Assembly (NCBI GenBank): GCA_964526965.1
Contig: CAZGML010000012.1
Coordinates: 1-64,000, forward strand
Direction: 5' to 3'
Length of the DNA: 64,000 nt
Source of the DNA: UBA6265 sp964526965
Lineage (GTDB): Bacteria > Chloroflexota > Chloroflexia > Thermomicrobiales > UBA6265
Position 1 is the first letter of the stretch; each line of letters begins with the position of its first letter. The translations under genes were made by a program, and so were the position numbers. Below the pieces are notes generated by a model. The model saw only the letters and a list, made by a program, of their open reading frames with translations. It was not told the origin of the DNA and did no database searches. Shown here in pieces: positions 49,156-58,297 of this stretch.

Positions 49156-52100
49156 TTGAACGCCAAAACCGACCCATCGTCATTACGTAACATCGTAGAA
49201 GAGATCATCGCTGAACGGCGGCAGCATCCCGCTGTTCAGTCGACGTACCGCCTCCAGTTCAACCGTGATTTCACCTTCGCCGATGCGATGAATCTGGTGC
49301 CGTATTTTGCTGATCTGGGCGTGAGCCATCTGTATGCTTCACCGATTTTTACCGCCGCTCCCGGTTCAATGCACGGCTACGATGTGGTTGATTACTCGAC
49401 CATCAACCCCGAGATCGGTACGCGGGAACAACTCGACGCACTTGTGGCCGAGTTGCGCGCACATGACATGGGCCTTGTTATCGACTTCGTTCCCAACCAC
49501 ATGGGTATCGAGCACGGGGCAAATGCCTGGTGGCAGGACGTGCTCGAGAACGGACGCATGAGCCGGTACGCCGATCATTTCGATATCGATTGGCACCCCA
49601 TAAAGCGTGAACTGCGGAACAAGGTGTTACTGCCGTTTCTCGGTGGACAGTATGGCGAGATCCTCGAGCGTGGCGAACTGCGTTTGGCCTACGAGGATGG
49701 TCGGTTCACGGTCCATTATTGGGAGACACCGTTCCCCCTTGATGCACGTACCTATCCGGTCATCCTGCAGCAAGTGCGAGCGAGCCTTGAGCATGACGTC
49801 GATCCGGAGGATATCGATGTCCTCGAGCTTGAGAGCATTATTCACGCATTTGAGCGACTGCCTGTTGCGAACGACGATGATCCATCAGCGGAGGAAATCG
49901 AGAGCCGGCACCGTGAGCAGATCGTGACCCAGCGACGCCTCTCGGACCTGGTGGAGCGGAACGACAAAATAGCGCAATCTATTGAGCAAGAGGTTACCCG
50001 GTTGAATGGCAACCCGGAGGATTCGGATTCTTTCGACGACCTCGACGAACTGCTCAGCTTGCAGCCATGGCGTCTCAGCTTCTGGCGTGTCGCCAGCGAG
50101 GAGATCAACTACCGCCGCTTCTTCGCTATCAACACGCTGGCTGCTATCCGTCAGGAAGAACCAGCAGTCTTCGCCGATTCGCATGAGTTGCTGATTGACC
50201 TGCTTGTGAGCGGTACGATCGATGGCGTTCGGTACGACCATACCGATGGGCTGTGGGATCCGGAACGCTACTTCCACGATGTTCAGGCGGCATTTTTGCG
50301 CGCCGCCGTGCGCGAACGAATTGAGCCGGAATCCGACGAGGCATGGGATGAAATGGTCCCTGAACTCGAGCAGGAGATTCGCTCCGCCCTGCAAGCGATT
50401 GCAGACGGCGATCGAATCTGGCCCGTGTGGACCATTGCCGAGAAGATCCTCGAGCACGGTGAGCCACTCCCGCAAAGCTGGAAAATCAGCGGGACGGTTG
50501 GCTACGAGTTCATGCAGCATGCAACCGGCGTGCTGGTGAATCCGCAAAGTCGCTCGCTGTTCGACAAGATTTATCAACGGTATACGGGTGAACGGATTCG
50601 TTATATCGATCTCGTCTATGAAATGAAGCTCGCACAGGTGAGGGAGGCATTTGCGAGTGAGCTCAATGTGCTCACCAGTGTGGCCAACCGCATTTCGGAA
50701 TCGGACCGGCATTCCCGCGATTTCACGTTTAATTCGCTCAGGGTTGCCCTGCGCGAGGTGATCGCCAGTTTCAATGTCTACCGCACCTACACCACCTGCC
50801 GTGATCCCGAAGTAACCGAGCACGATCGTGATACGATCGACGCCGCTGTAGACGAGGCGATTCGTCGCAATCCACGGCTCGATTCTTCTGTCTTCGAGTT
50901 CATTCGCCAGGCATTGTTGCTGCATCACACCGGTGAAGCCGAAGAGCGCCGCTACGCTCCCTGCCACTTCGCCATGAAACTACAGCAACTCACTGGCCCG
51001 GTGATGGCAAAAGGCCTGGAAGACACGACGTTTTACCGCTTCAACCGCCTGACCAGTTTGAACGAGGTGGGTGGAGACCCGGCGAAATTCGGGGCCAGCG
51101 TCGGCGAGTTTCATCGACAGAACCAGGCACGGCTGACCGGGTGGCCACAGTCGATGATTAATTCGTCCACGCACGATACCAAGCGCTCCGAGGATGTCCG
51201 CTCCGCGATCAGCGTACTCAGCGAACGCCCGACGGAGTGGCGAGCCGGAATTAACCGTTGGACGCGCCAGAACCGTCGCTTCAAGGTGAAGATCGATGGC
51301 GCGCTTGCACCTCATCGTGTGGACGAATGGATGCTTTACCAAACGCTTGTCGGCACCTGGCCGAACAACGGATCGGCCGGGCTCGATGCAACCTACATTG
51401 AGCGCATCCAGGCCTATCTGCTCAAGGTGGTGCGCGAGGCCGGGAGGTTTAGCAACTGGATCAATCCTGACGAGGAGTACGAAACCGCGCTCCAAAACTT
51501 CATTGCCGGTGTGCTCAACAACCGACGCGCCCGTGCGTTTCAAAAGGATTTCAATGAGTTTGTGGTGCAGCAGCGCGATGCCGTTATGATCAACGCGCTC
51601 AGCCAACAGGTGATGAAGCTCACCTCGCCAGGAGTTCCGGATATCTACCAGGGCACCGAGGTGTGGGACGATAGCCTGGTTGATCCCGATAATCGCCGAC
51701 CAGTCGACTTCGAGTCGCGCAGCCGTATGTTGCACGATAATTCATCTATATCCCGGCTCATCGCCGACCGGTTGAATGGCGGCATCAAGCTCGAGTTAAC
51801 CCGCACGCTTCTGCAGCATCGCCGCGAAAATCCGGCGCTCTATGCGGATGGTGAGTATACCCATGTGCGAATCAGCGGCCCGCAGGCAGAGCATGTCGTC
51901 GCCTACACCCGTGAATACGAAGGCACCACGATGCTGGTTGTCTTGCCGCGCCTCCTGTACCTGCTTACGGAAGGTGGCGACGTGTTTGGAAATGCGGATA
52001 TCTGGGCGGATACGGAGTTGCAGCTGCCTGCGTCGTTGAATACCAATGGCTGGAGCAACCTGTTCACGAAGGAAACTGTCGACGCTCCGACCGATGTCTC

Positions 52101-52161
52101 GGTGCTCTTCGCCCAAATGCCGCTTGCGTTTCTGACCAGGGAAGGAGATCCCAACGCATGA
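49156..52161 (+). CDS. treY: Maltooligosyl trehalose synthase
   Basis: 1001 residues, longer than most TreY (about 720-830) because of extra helical segments. The TTG start has GGAG seven bases upstream. The GH13 motifs are TYRLQFNRDFTFADA and LYASPIFTAAPGSMHGYDV at the front, VIDFVPNHMG, GVRYDHTDGLWDP with the nucleophile Asp, and NSSTHDTKRSEDVR. It turns the reducing end of maltodextrin into a trehalose unit. It lies 15 bases after argH and overlaps treZ by four bases. Trehalose made this way protects against osmotic or dry stress. Confidence 0.95.
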   Translation: MNAKTDPSSLRNIVEEIIAERRQHPAVQSTYRLQFNRDFTFADAMNLVPYFADLGVSHLYASPIFTAAPGSMHGYDVVDYSTINPEIGTREQLDALVAELRAHDMGLVIDFVPNHMGIEHGANAWWQDVLENGRMSRYADHFDIDWHPIKRELRNKVLLPFLGGQYGEILERGELRLAYEDGRFTVHYWETPFPLDARTYPVILQQVRASLEHDVDPEDIDVLELESIIHAFERLPVANDDDPSAEEIESRHREQIVTQRRLSDLVERNDKIAQSIEQEVTRLNGNPEDSDSFDDLDELLSLQPWRLSFWRVASEEINYRRFFAINTLAAIRQEEPAVFADSHELLIDLLVSGTIDGVRYDHTDGLWDPERYFHDVQAAFLRAAVRERIEPESDEAWDEMVPELEQEIRSALQAIADGDRIWPVWTIAEKILEHGEPLPQSWKISGTVGYEFMQHATGVLVNPQSRSLFDKIYQRYTGERIRYIDLVYEMKLAQVREAFASELNVLTSVANRISESDRHSRDFTFNSLRVALREVIASFNVYRTYTTCRDPEVTEHDRDTIDAAVDEAIRRNPRLDSSVFEFIRQALLLHHTGEAEERRYAPCHFAMKLQQLTGPVMAKGLEDTTFYRFNRLTSLNEVGGDPAKFGASVGEFHRQNQARLTGWPQSMINSSTHDTKRSEDVRSAISVLSERPTEWRAGINRWTRQNRRFKVKIDGALAPHRVDEWMLYQTLVGTWPNNGSAGLDATYIERIQAYLLKVVREAGRFSNWINPDEEYETALQNFIAGVLNNRRARAFQKDFNEFVVQQRDAVMINALSQQVMKLTSPGVPDIYQGTEVWDDSLVDPDNRRPVDFESRSRMLHDNSSISRLIADRLNGGIKLELTRTLLQHRRENPALYADGEYTHVRISGPQAEHVVAYTREYEGTTMLVVLPRLLYLLTEGGDVFGNADIWADTELQLPASLNTNGWSNLFTKETVDAPTDVSVLFAQMPLAFLTREGDPNA

Positions 52162-53972
52162 CAGACTGGAGAATGAGCCTGGGGGCGGATATCCGCGACG
52201 ATGGTGTGGAGTTCGCCGTGTGGGCACCGGACCACGATCAGGTCAAGGTCGTCGTCGCCGATCATCACGGTGAACGCGTTTTGGAGATGTCTCTCGGCGA
52301 GCAGGGGGTTTGGAGAACCACGGATCCGCAAGCGGGAGCGGGATCGCGCTATGCATTTCTGCCCGGGGAGGAACCAGAGACACCCGACTTCTACAGCCGC
52401 AGTCAGCCAGCGGGGGTACATGCCCGTTCGGAAGTCATCGATCCTGACCTCTTCGAATGGACCGATCAGGACTGGCAGGGAATTCCTGCGGAAGAGGCGA
52501 TCATCTACGAGCTGCATGTCGGCACATATACGCAGGAAGGCACCTGGAATGCGCTGACCGATCAAATCCCCACCCTGAAGGACCTCGGCGTAACGGTTCT
52601 GGAGATTATGCCGGTTTCAGAGTGCCCCGGCGATCGTAATTGGGGGTACGACGGCGTGTATCATTTCGCGCCAGCCAGCTATTACGGCACTCCGGATGAT
52701 ATGCGGCGCTTTGTGGACACTGCCCATCAGCACGGACTCGCGGTCATCCTGGATGTTGTCTACAACCACTTCGGTCCCGAAGGCAATTACACTGGCCGCT
52801 TCAGCCCGTATTACCTGAGCGAATCGCACGAGACGGACTGGGGCCCGGCGCTGAACTGGGACGGCGAGCACAGCGACATGGTGCGGCAGTGGGCGATCGA
52901 TAACGTCTGTTACTGGGTGGACGAATTCCACATCGATGGCTTCCGTCTCGATGCCACCCATGCCATGGTCGATGATGGCCCCAGGCACATCATCCAGGAA
53001 CTTGGTGAGCGGGTTCGGGAAGTCGCTGGAGACAAAACATTGCTCCTGTACGCCGAGGATGGCCGGCACGATATCCGTCGTGCTCGCTCAATTGAGCGGG
53101 GCGGTGAAGGGATGGACGGCACCTGGGCGGATGATTTCCACCACGAGATGCGCTTACACCTCACCAACGACAAGGAAATGTGGCTCAAGCACTATGCAGG
53201 CACCACCCTGAGCATAGCCGAGACGATTAATAGCGGTTTCGGTCCCACAACGTTCAAAAAGGGAGATGAGTACGCCGTCGAGTCGACCGATCCCGGCCAT
53301 GCATTCGTAATCGCCCTGCAGAACCATGACCAGGTGGGGAATCTGCCACTGGGAGAACGCATTCATCACGTCATCAATGAGGACCGCTACAAGGTCGCGA
53401 GCGTGTTGCTTCTCTTCGCACCGGAGACGCCACTTCTCTTTATGGGCCAGGAGTTTGCTGCCAGCACTCCGTTCAGTTACTTCACCGATATGCCGGAGGA
53501 GCTGGGCAAGCTGGTGACGGAAGGACGACGCCGCGAGTTCGCCGAGCTCGGCGCCTTTGGCAATGATGACCTGCGCGATTCGATTCCCGATCCGCAGGCG
53601 TGGCTGACTTTCGAGCGCTCGAAGTTGCGGCTTAATGAGCGCGAGTCACATAAAGAGGTCTATGCACTCTACCAGGATCTCATCGCGCTACGGAAGTCCG
53701 AAGGCGCCTTGCAGGGAGGCGACCGATCCCGCACCAGGGCAGTGGCAGAGGGAGCTGAGCTGCTCTCCGTTCGTCGCTGGAACGACGAGCAGGAGCTTCT
53801 GCTTGTTGCGAATTTCGGCCCGGAAACCAGTATGCCGTTGGACGATGGCTGGCTGATAGCGCTCTCCACGCAGGATGAACGCTACGGTGGCCACGGTGAG
53901 CCGATGATCTACGGTAGTAATTTCGGCACGATACCCGCACGCACAGCACTAGTGCTTCGGCGGGATCGCTAG
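52158..53972 (+). CDS. treZ: Maltooligosyl trehalose trehalohydrolase
   Basis: 604 residues, normal for TreZ. An N-terminal CBM48-like beta-sandwich (FAVWAPDHDQVKVVV) precedes the GH13 barrel: YELHVGTYTQEGTW, LDVVYNHFGPEGNY, DGFRLDATHAM with the nucleophile, YAEDGRHD with the acid Glu, and LQNHDQVGN. It releases free trehalose from the product of TreY. The start overlaps the treY stop (ATGA). Debranching TreX is not in the window. Its stop overlaps that of the convergent MarC gene by four bases. Confidence 0.96.
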   Translation: MTDWRMSLGADIRDDGVEFAVWAPDHDQVKVVVADHHGERVLEMSLGEQGVWRTTDPQAGAGSRYAFLPGEEPETPDFYSRSQPAGVHARSEVIDPDLFEWTDQDWQGIPAEEAIIYELHVGTYTQEGTWNALTDQIPTLKDLGVTVLEIMPVSECPGDRNWGYDGVYHFAPASYYGTPDDMRRFVDTAHQHGLAVILDVVYNHFGPEGNYTGRFSPYYLSESHETDWGPALNWDGEHSDMVRQWAIDNVCYWVDEFHIDGFRLDATHAMVDDGPRHIIQELGERVREVAGDKTLLLYAEDGRHDIRRARSIERGGEGMDGTWADDFHHEMRLHLTNDKEMWLKHYAGTTLSIAETINSGFGPTTFKKGDEYAVESTDPGHAFVIALQNHDQVGNLPLGERIHHVINEDRYKVASVLLLFAPETPLLFMGQEFAASTPFSYFTDMPEELGKLVTEGRRREFAELGAFGNDDLRDSIPDPQAWLTFERSKLRLNERESHKEVYALYQDLIALRKSEGALQGGDRSRTRAVAEGAELLSVRRWNDEQELLLVANFGPETSMPLDDGWLIALSTQDERYGGHGEPMIYGSNFGTIPARTALVLRRDR

Positions 53973-54565
53973 AATCCGGCTTCCTTAATCGTTTCCACCA
54001 GGCCTGTCAGCAACATTTCGGTGGCGATGAGCACCAGGATCATCCCCATCAGGCGTTCCATCGCCATCAGGCCGCGATCTCCCAGAAGCTTGCGCAGGTC
54101 GGATCCGAGGTAGAGGATGATGAGTGTGGCCGTCCACGCGATGAGAATTGCCGCCAGCCAAACCGGCCAGCGGTCTGGCTCCTGGGCGATGAGCAAGAGT
54201 TCGGTCGCGAGAATTGAAGGACCGGCGATGTAGGGAATCGCAATTGGCACCACGAATGGTTCATCTTCGATCTCAACCCGCATGTTCTTTTCCTGAGTCG
54301 GGAAGATGAGCCGTAGTGCGATAAGCATCAGCATAACGCCACCGGCGGCTGTCATGGCAGGTATCGAAATGCTGAGCATGTTCAGCAATCCCTGACCGGT
54401 AAACATGAATACCAGCATGATGCCGAGTGCGATCAGGCACTCCCGCACGATAATCCGCTTGTGTTTGGCGGGATCCACATCCTTCAGGGCGGCCAGCATG
54501 GCCGGCACGATGCCGAGCGGACTAATCACAAAGAAGAAGAGGAGGGCGGCATTTGGTAAGGGCAT
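53969..54565 (-). CDS. MarC-family integral membrane protein
   Basis: 198 residues from the ATG at 54565 (GGAAAGG five bases before); an ATG six codons upstream is also possible. Six membrane helices alternate with short loops. The MarC signatures are FFFVISPLGIVP near the N-terminus, PAMTAAGGVMLMLIALRL and the PIAIPYIAGPSILATELLL segment with a mid-membrane Pro-rich turn. The family (YhgN, YchE, MarC) has no settled function, despite the name it took from the mar locus; it does not confer antibiotic resistance. It converges on treZ. Confidence 0.88.
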   Translation of the reverse strand: MPLPNAALLFFFVISPLGIVPAMLAALKDVDPAKHKRIIVRECLIALGIMLVFMFTGQGLLNMLSISIPAMTAAGGVMLMLIALRLIFPTQEKNMRVEIEDEPFVVPIAIPYIAGPSILATELLLIAQEPDRWPVWLAAILIAWTATLIILYLGSDLRKLLGDRGLMAMERLMGMILVLIATEMLLTGLVETIKEAGF

Positions 54566-54674
54566 CGTTGCCTTTCCGGTCATCGCCTGTGAGAGACGAT
54601 GTTCGAGATTTGCTCACCGTTGAGCACGTGGAGATACGTAAAGGTCTCGGAGCCCAAGTGTATCCGGAAAGCAG

Positions 54675-54700
54675 AAAGGGCGACCAACTGGCCGCCCTTT
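54675..54700 (-). terminator. Terminator of the CoxL-like gene
   Basis: AAAGGGCG (54675-54682) pairs with CGCCCTTT (54693-54700), 15 bases past the stop of the molybdoenzyme gene; CTTTC and TGCTTTCC follow on the minus strand. Confidence 0.65.
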
Positions 54701-54714
54701 GCACGATGCTGTAT

Positions 54715-57045
54715 CTAATCAGCAGCTTTGGCTGCCTCCGCCTCCCGGATCGCCTTCCAGATGCGTTGTGGAGTTAGCGGAATATCCACGTGACTGATAC
54801 CCCACGGCTCGAGTGCATCGATCACCGCGTTGGCGGTGGCAGGTGTGGCGCCGATAGTTGCGGCTTCACCAATTCCCTTCACGCCCATCTCGTTGATGTA
54901 GGTCGGCGTGGTGGTGTGATGCGTCTCAAACGTCGGGAAGTCGGACGCACGCGGCATTGCGTAGTCGTTCAGCGTACCGGTGAGCAATTCGCCGTTCTCG
55001 TCGTAGTGCAGCTCTTCGAGCATTGCTTGCCCAATACCCTGGGCAAGGCCACCATGAACCTGACCCGTGACCAGCACCGGGCTCATGATCGGCCCGCAGT
55101 CGTCAACGGAGATGTATCGCAGCCATTCCACTTCGCCGGTATCCGGGAAGACCTCTACTACGGCTACGTGGGTGCCGAACGGGAATGTGGTGCCGCTTGG
55201 CCGGAAGAAGTCGGTAGATTCGAGGCCACTTTCCATGTCGTCTGGCAGGTCGCCGCTATAGGCAAGGGCGGAAATCTCAGAGAGGGTCACGCCGGTATCT
55301 GGCACGCCTTTCACGCGGAACTTGCCATCTTCCACCTCGATATCGTCGACACTTGCTTCGAGAATGTGCGCCGCAATCGCCTTTGCCTTCTCCTGAATCT
55401 TGCGGAGGCTGGCCATCAGGGCAGCCCCGCCAACGGCGAGTCCGCGGCTACCCATGGTGCCCCGGCCCTGCGGCGTGTTGGCGGTATCGCCGTGGTGGAC
55501 CACGACATCATTGAAATCGGCCCCGATCATATCGGACGCCATTTGGGCGAAGGTCGTCTCCTGACCCTGCCCGTGCGGTGAGATGCCGGTAAAGATACTC
55601 ACATGCCCGCCTGGCTCTACGCGGACCGTGCTGCTCTCATAGGGGCCAAAGCCACAAATCTCCACGTAACTGGCCAGCCCGATACCGATGTATCGACCTT
55701 CCCTACGTAGTCGAGCCTGCTCTTCTCGCAACGCGGCGTAATCGGATTCCTTCAGCGCCTTGTCCAGCGCCTTGTCGTATTCGCCAGTGTCGTACTGTGG
55801 CCCCGCCAGCGTATCGAACGGAAACTGTTCGGGCTGAATGAAGTTGGTGCGTCGAATCTCGACCGGGTCCATGCCGGATTCATCGGCGAGCAGGTCGACG
55901 ATGCGCTCGATGTAGAACGCAGCCTCGGGTCGGCCTGCACCACGATACGCACCGTTTGCACCAGTGTTCGTGTAAATGCTCAACACTTCGTAATCGATCG
56001 CCGGGATGTCATAGCAGCCGGTTGCCATGATAAACGTTGAGTTGCCCAGGTCTAATCCCTTGGGCCAGGCACCGGCATCGAGAAGTACCCGACACCGCAA
56101 GGCGGTGATCTTGCCGTCTTCCGCCATCGCTGCTTCAACTTCTGCGATCTGGTTGCGACCGTGGCTACTGGCGAGGATGTTTTCCGACCGCGTTTCAATC
56201 CACTTCACCGGCTGCTTCAGTTTGTGAGCAGCTGCGGCAACGAGGAAATCCTCGTAGTACGGACCGATTTTTTGGCCAAACCCGCCGCCAACTTCAGGCG
56301 CTATCACGCGAACTTTCGCCTGGCTCAGGCCTAGTGCGTCAGCAATCGAGTTGCGGTTGGTGTGTGGCGCCTGCGTACTTGTCCATACCGTGAGTCCATG
56401 AACGGGATCCGGCTGGGCCGCAACTGCGCGTCCTTCCATTGGGATCGCAGCCATGCGCGGACTGTGGATTACTTCTTTGATCGTCCACTTCGCATCAGCG
56501 AACGCTGCATCTACGTCGCCACCGCGGTGGCCACCATGCCGCGCCCCGATGTTGTTGGGGACATTCGGATAAATGCGCGGTGCATCGTCCTTAATCGCCT
56601 CATAAACGTCGGTAAGCACTGGCAATGGATCGATATCCACCATCACCATTTCGGAGGCGTCTACGGCCTCTCCTGCGGTCCTGGCAATGACGATTGCAAC
56701 CGGATGCCCAACGTACCGGACAGTACCGCTGGCGAGCGGTGGAACCGGTGGCTTGGGAATCTTGCCGTCGTCGCCTTCATCGCCTTCGCCGACGGCTTCC
56801 GTCGCGACGTTTTCAAAGAGAGTGTCCAGGTCGTCCCCGGTGTATACGGCCACAACGCCGGGCATCGCCAGGGCTTCTTCGATGTCGTAGCCGGTGATTT
56901 TTCCATGCGGCTCGATGCTGCGCACAATGGCGGCGTGCAGCATGCCGGGAATCTTGAGGTCGTCGACGTACGTCGAGGTTCCGGTAATCAGCCTGGGGTC
57001 TTCCTTACGGCGGACGCTGGCGCCCACCATCTTACTCATGACCAT
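54715..57045 (-). CDS. Xanthine dehydrogenase-family molybdopterin-binding subunit (form II CoxL-like)
   Basis: 776 residues, the molybdenum-cofactor subunit of the xanthine oxidase/CO dehydrogenase family. It opens RRKEDPRLITGTSTYVDD. The loop next to the metal is AYRGAGR (366-372), the form-II version; true CO dehydrogenases have AYxCSFR. The catalytic Glu is E727 in GVKGIGEAA. It hydroxylates an aldehyde, purine or other heterocycle. The FAD and 2Fe-2S partner subunits usually encoded beside it are absent here. GGAG lies nine bases before the ATG. The nearby BMP transporter suggests a purine-like substrate, but this is inference. Confidence 0.9.
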   Translation of the reverse strand: MVMSKMVGASVRRKEDPRLITGTSTYVDDLKIPGMLHAAIVRSIEPHGKITGYDIEEALAMPGVVAVYTGDDLDTLFENVATEAVGEGDEGDDGKIPKPPVPPLASGTVRYVGHPVAIVIARTAGEAVDASEMVMVDIDPLPVLTDVYEAIKDDAPRIYPNVPNNIGARHGGHRGGDVDAAFADAKWTIKEVIHSPRMAAIPMEGRAVAAQPDPVHGLTVWTSTQAPHTNRNSIADALGLSQAKVRVIAPEVGGGFGQKIGPYYEDFLVAAAAHKLKQPVKWIETRSENILASSHGRNQIAEVEAAMAEDGKITALRCRVLLDAGAWPKGLDLGNSTFIMATGCYDIPAIDYEVLSIYTNTGANGAYRGAGRPEAAFYIERIVDLLADESGMDPVEIRRTNFIQPEQFPFDTLAGPQYDTGEYDKALDKALKESDYAALREEQARLRREGRYIGIGLASYVEICGFGPYESSTVRVEPGGHVSIFTGISPHGQGQETTFAQMASDMIGADFNDVVVHHGDTANTPQGRGTMGSRGLAVGGAALMASLRKIQEKAKAIAAHILEASVDDIEVEDGKFRVKGVPDTGVTLSEISALAYSGDLPDDMESGLESTDFFRPSGTTFPFGTHVAVVEVFPDTGEVEWLRYISVDDCGPIMSPVLVTGQVHGGLAQGIGQAMLEELHYDENGELLTGTLNDYAMPRASDFPTFETHHTTTPTYINEMGVKGIGEAATIGATPATANAVIDALEPWGISHVDIPLTPQRIWKAIREAEAAKAAD

Positions 57046-57179
57046 GGTGCATGCTCCGATTGTGCTGACGCCGTGGGCGTCAGAAGCGGTCGATTGGAAT
57101 CAGTTTGGGGGAGAAATCGGGGAGCGTCAAATCTGCTCCGGAGTATTATTCCTGTACGATTTACTGTAAGGAGCCCGAC

Positions 57180-57374
57180 ATGCCGTACAAGAGGCCACGA
57201 TTTTGGCTGGAGATGCTGATTCTCGGATTCATGCTGGTCTTCGGCATGGCAACCCTGCACGCGTGGTTGCCATCTGGCTGGGGCTCCGCAGCACGCGTGT
57301 TATACGCAGCAGCATTATTCGGCACCTACGCGCTTCATTACGAGCGACAGTGGAACAGGGAGGAGGGGACGTGA
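57180..57374 (+). CDS. 64-aa two-helix membrane protein
   Basis: 64 residues from the ATG at 57180, with TAAGGAG six bases upstream, the best ribosome binding site nearby. Two membrane helices (WLEMLILGFMLVFGMATLHAW and SAARVLYAAALFGTYALHY) are joined by a short PSGWG turn; both ends are charged (PYKRPRF, ERQWNREEGT). It lies divergent from the molybdoenzyme gene and convergent with the ABC permease gene. I do not recognise it. Confidence 0.65.
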   Translation: MPYKRPRFWLEMLILGFMLVFGMATLHAWLPSGWGSAARVLYAAALFGTYALHYERQWNREEGT

Positions 57375-57411
57375 CCGCTACAGGTCACACCCACTCACCC
57401 TGGAATAGTTA

Positions 57412-58293
57412 CTAACTCGTGGTGGCGTGCTCGCCCAATCCGGCCGGACCAGACCGAGCCCTCACGAACAATGTGATTGCAATCAGCGTCACGATGTATG
57501 GCAAGGCCACCAGCAGGTCGCTGGAGATCGGGAAGCCCGGTGTGCTTTGGGCCTGGACCTGAATGCCGTCAGCAGCACCAAAGAGCAGGGCTGCGCCGAG
57601 TGCCCCCCAGGGGGTCCAGCCACCCAGAATCACCGCTGCCAGCGCGATAAAACCGCGACCATTGGTCATTTCAAGCGTGAAGTAACTCAGGTTTCCAATG
57701 CTCAGGTATGCACCACCAAGGCCGGCGAGCGCGCCACTTGCGAGCACGGCCCCGTATCGATACAAGGTGAGGTTGATGCCCGCACTCACAGCCGCCTGTG
57801 GGTGTTCACCACAGGATTGCAACCGCAGCCCCTGTTTGGTTTTGAACAGGAAGAACGCCACCACCGGCACGAGCGCGAACGCAATCGGTACCAGAATGCT
57901 CATGTCCCAGAAGCTGGGCAGGCTCGTCACCCGCTCACTGCCACCTGCCGAATCCCAGATGGCCTTCACCAGGAATGCAGTCAGCCCCATCGCGATCAGG
58001 TTCACCGCAGTGCCAACCACGATCTGGTTTCCGTGGAAGGTGATACTCCAGACCGCGTGGATTAATGCCCCTGCCATCGCGCACAGCACGCCGATCAACA
58101 GCCCGGCATACACGTTGCCGGTCCAGTAGGTTCCCGCTACAGCGAAGAACGCACCGGTGAGCATCAGCCCCTCCAGCGCGATGTTGATAACGCCGGATCG
58201 CTCGGAAATGAGTCCGCCCAGCGCGGCGAGAATCAAAGGAGTGCTGACGCGGAGAATACGGGTGAGCAAATCGAGTGTGAAGAAGTCTTCCAT
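57412..58293 (-). CDS. Nucleoside-type ABC transporter permease 2
   Basis: 293 residues from the ATG at 58293 (GGGAGGAG about ten bases before). Eight or so helices; the start GLISERSGVINIALEGLMLTGAF is the diagnostic block of the BMP/ribose-type permeases (YufQ/NupQ-like). It forms the channel with the 58298-59383 permease. It is the last of four genes for one transporter, four bases after permease 1. Confidence 0.92.
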   Translation of the reverse strand: MEDFFTLDLLTRILRVSTPLILAALGGLISERSGVINIALEGLMLTGAFFAVAGTYWTGNVYAGLLIGVLCAMAGALIHAVWSITFHGNQIVVGTAVNLIAMGLTAFLVKAIWDSAGGSERVTSLPSFWDMSILVPIAFALVPVVAFFLFKTKQGLRLQSCGEHPQAAVSAGINLTLYRYGAVLASGALAGLGGAYLSIGNLSYFTLEMTNGRGFIALAAVILGGWTPWGALGAALLFGAADGIQVQAQSTPGFPISSDLLVALPYIVTLIAITLFVRARSGPAGLGEHATTS

Positions 58294-58297
58294 AACG

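Noticed and set aside
53969..54565. Antibiotic resistance role for the MarC gene
   Set aside because: The family name is historical; MarC itself is not responsible for the mar phenotype.
54715..57045. Carbon monoxide dehydrogenase
   Set aside because: The active-site loop is AYRGAGR rather than the Cys-containing AYxCSFR of form I CO dehydrogenases.
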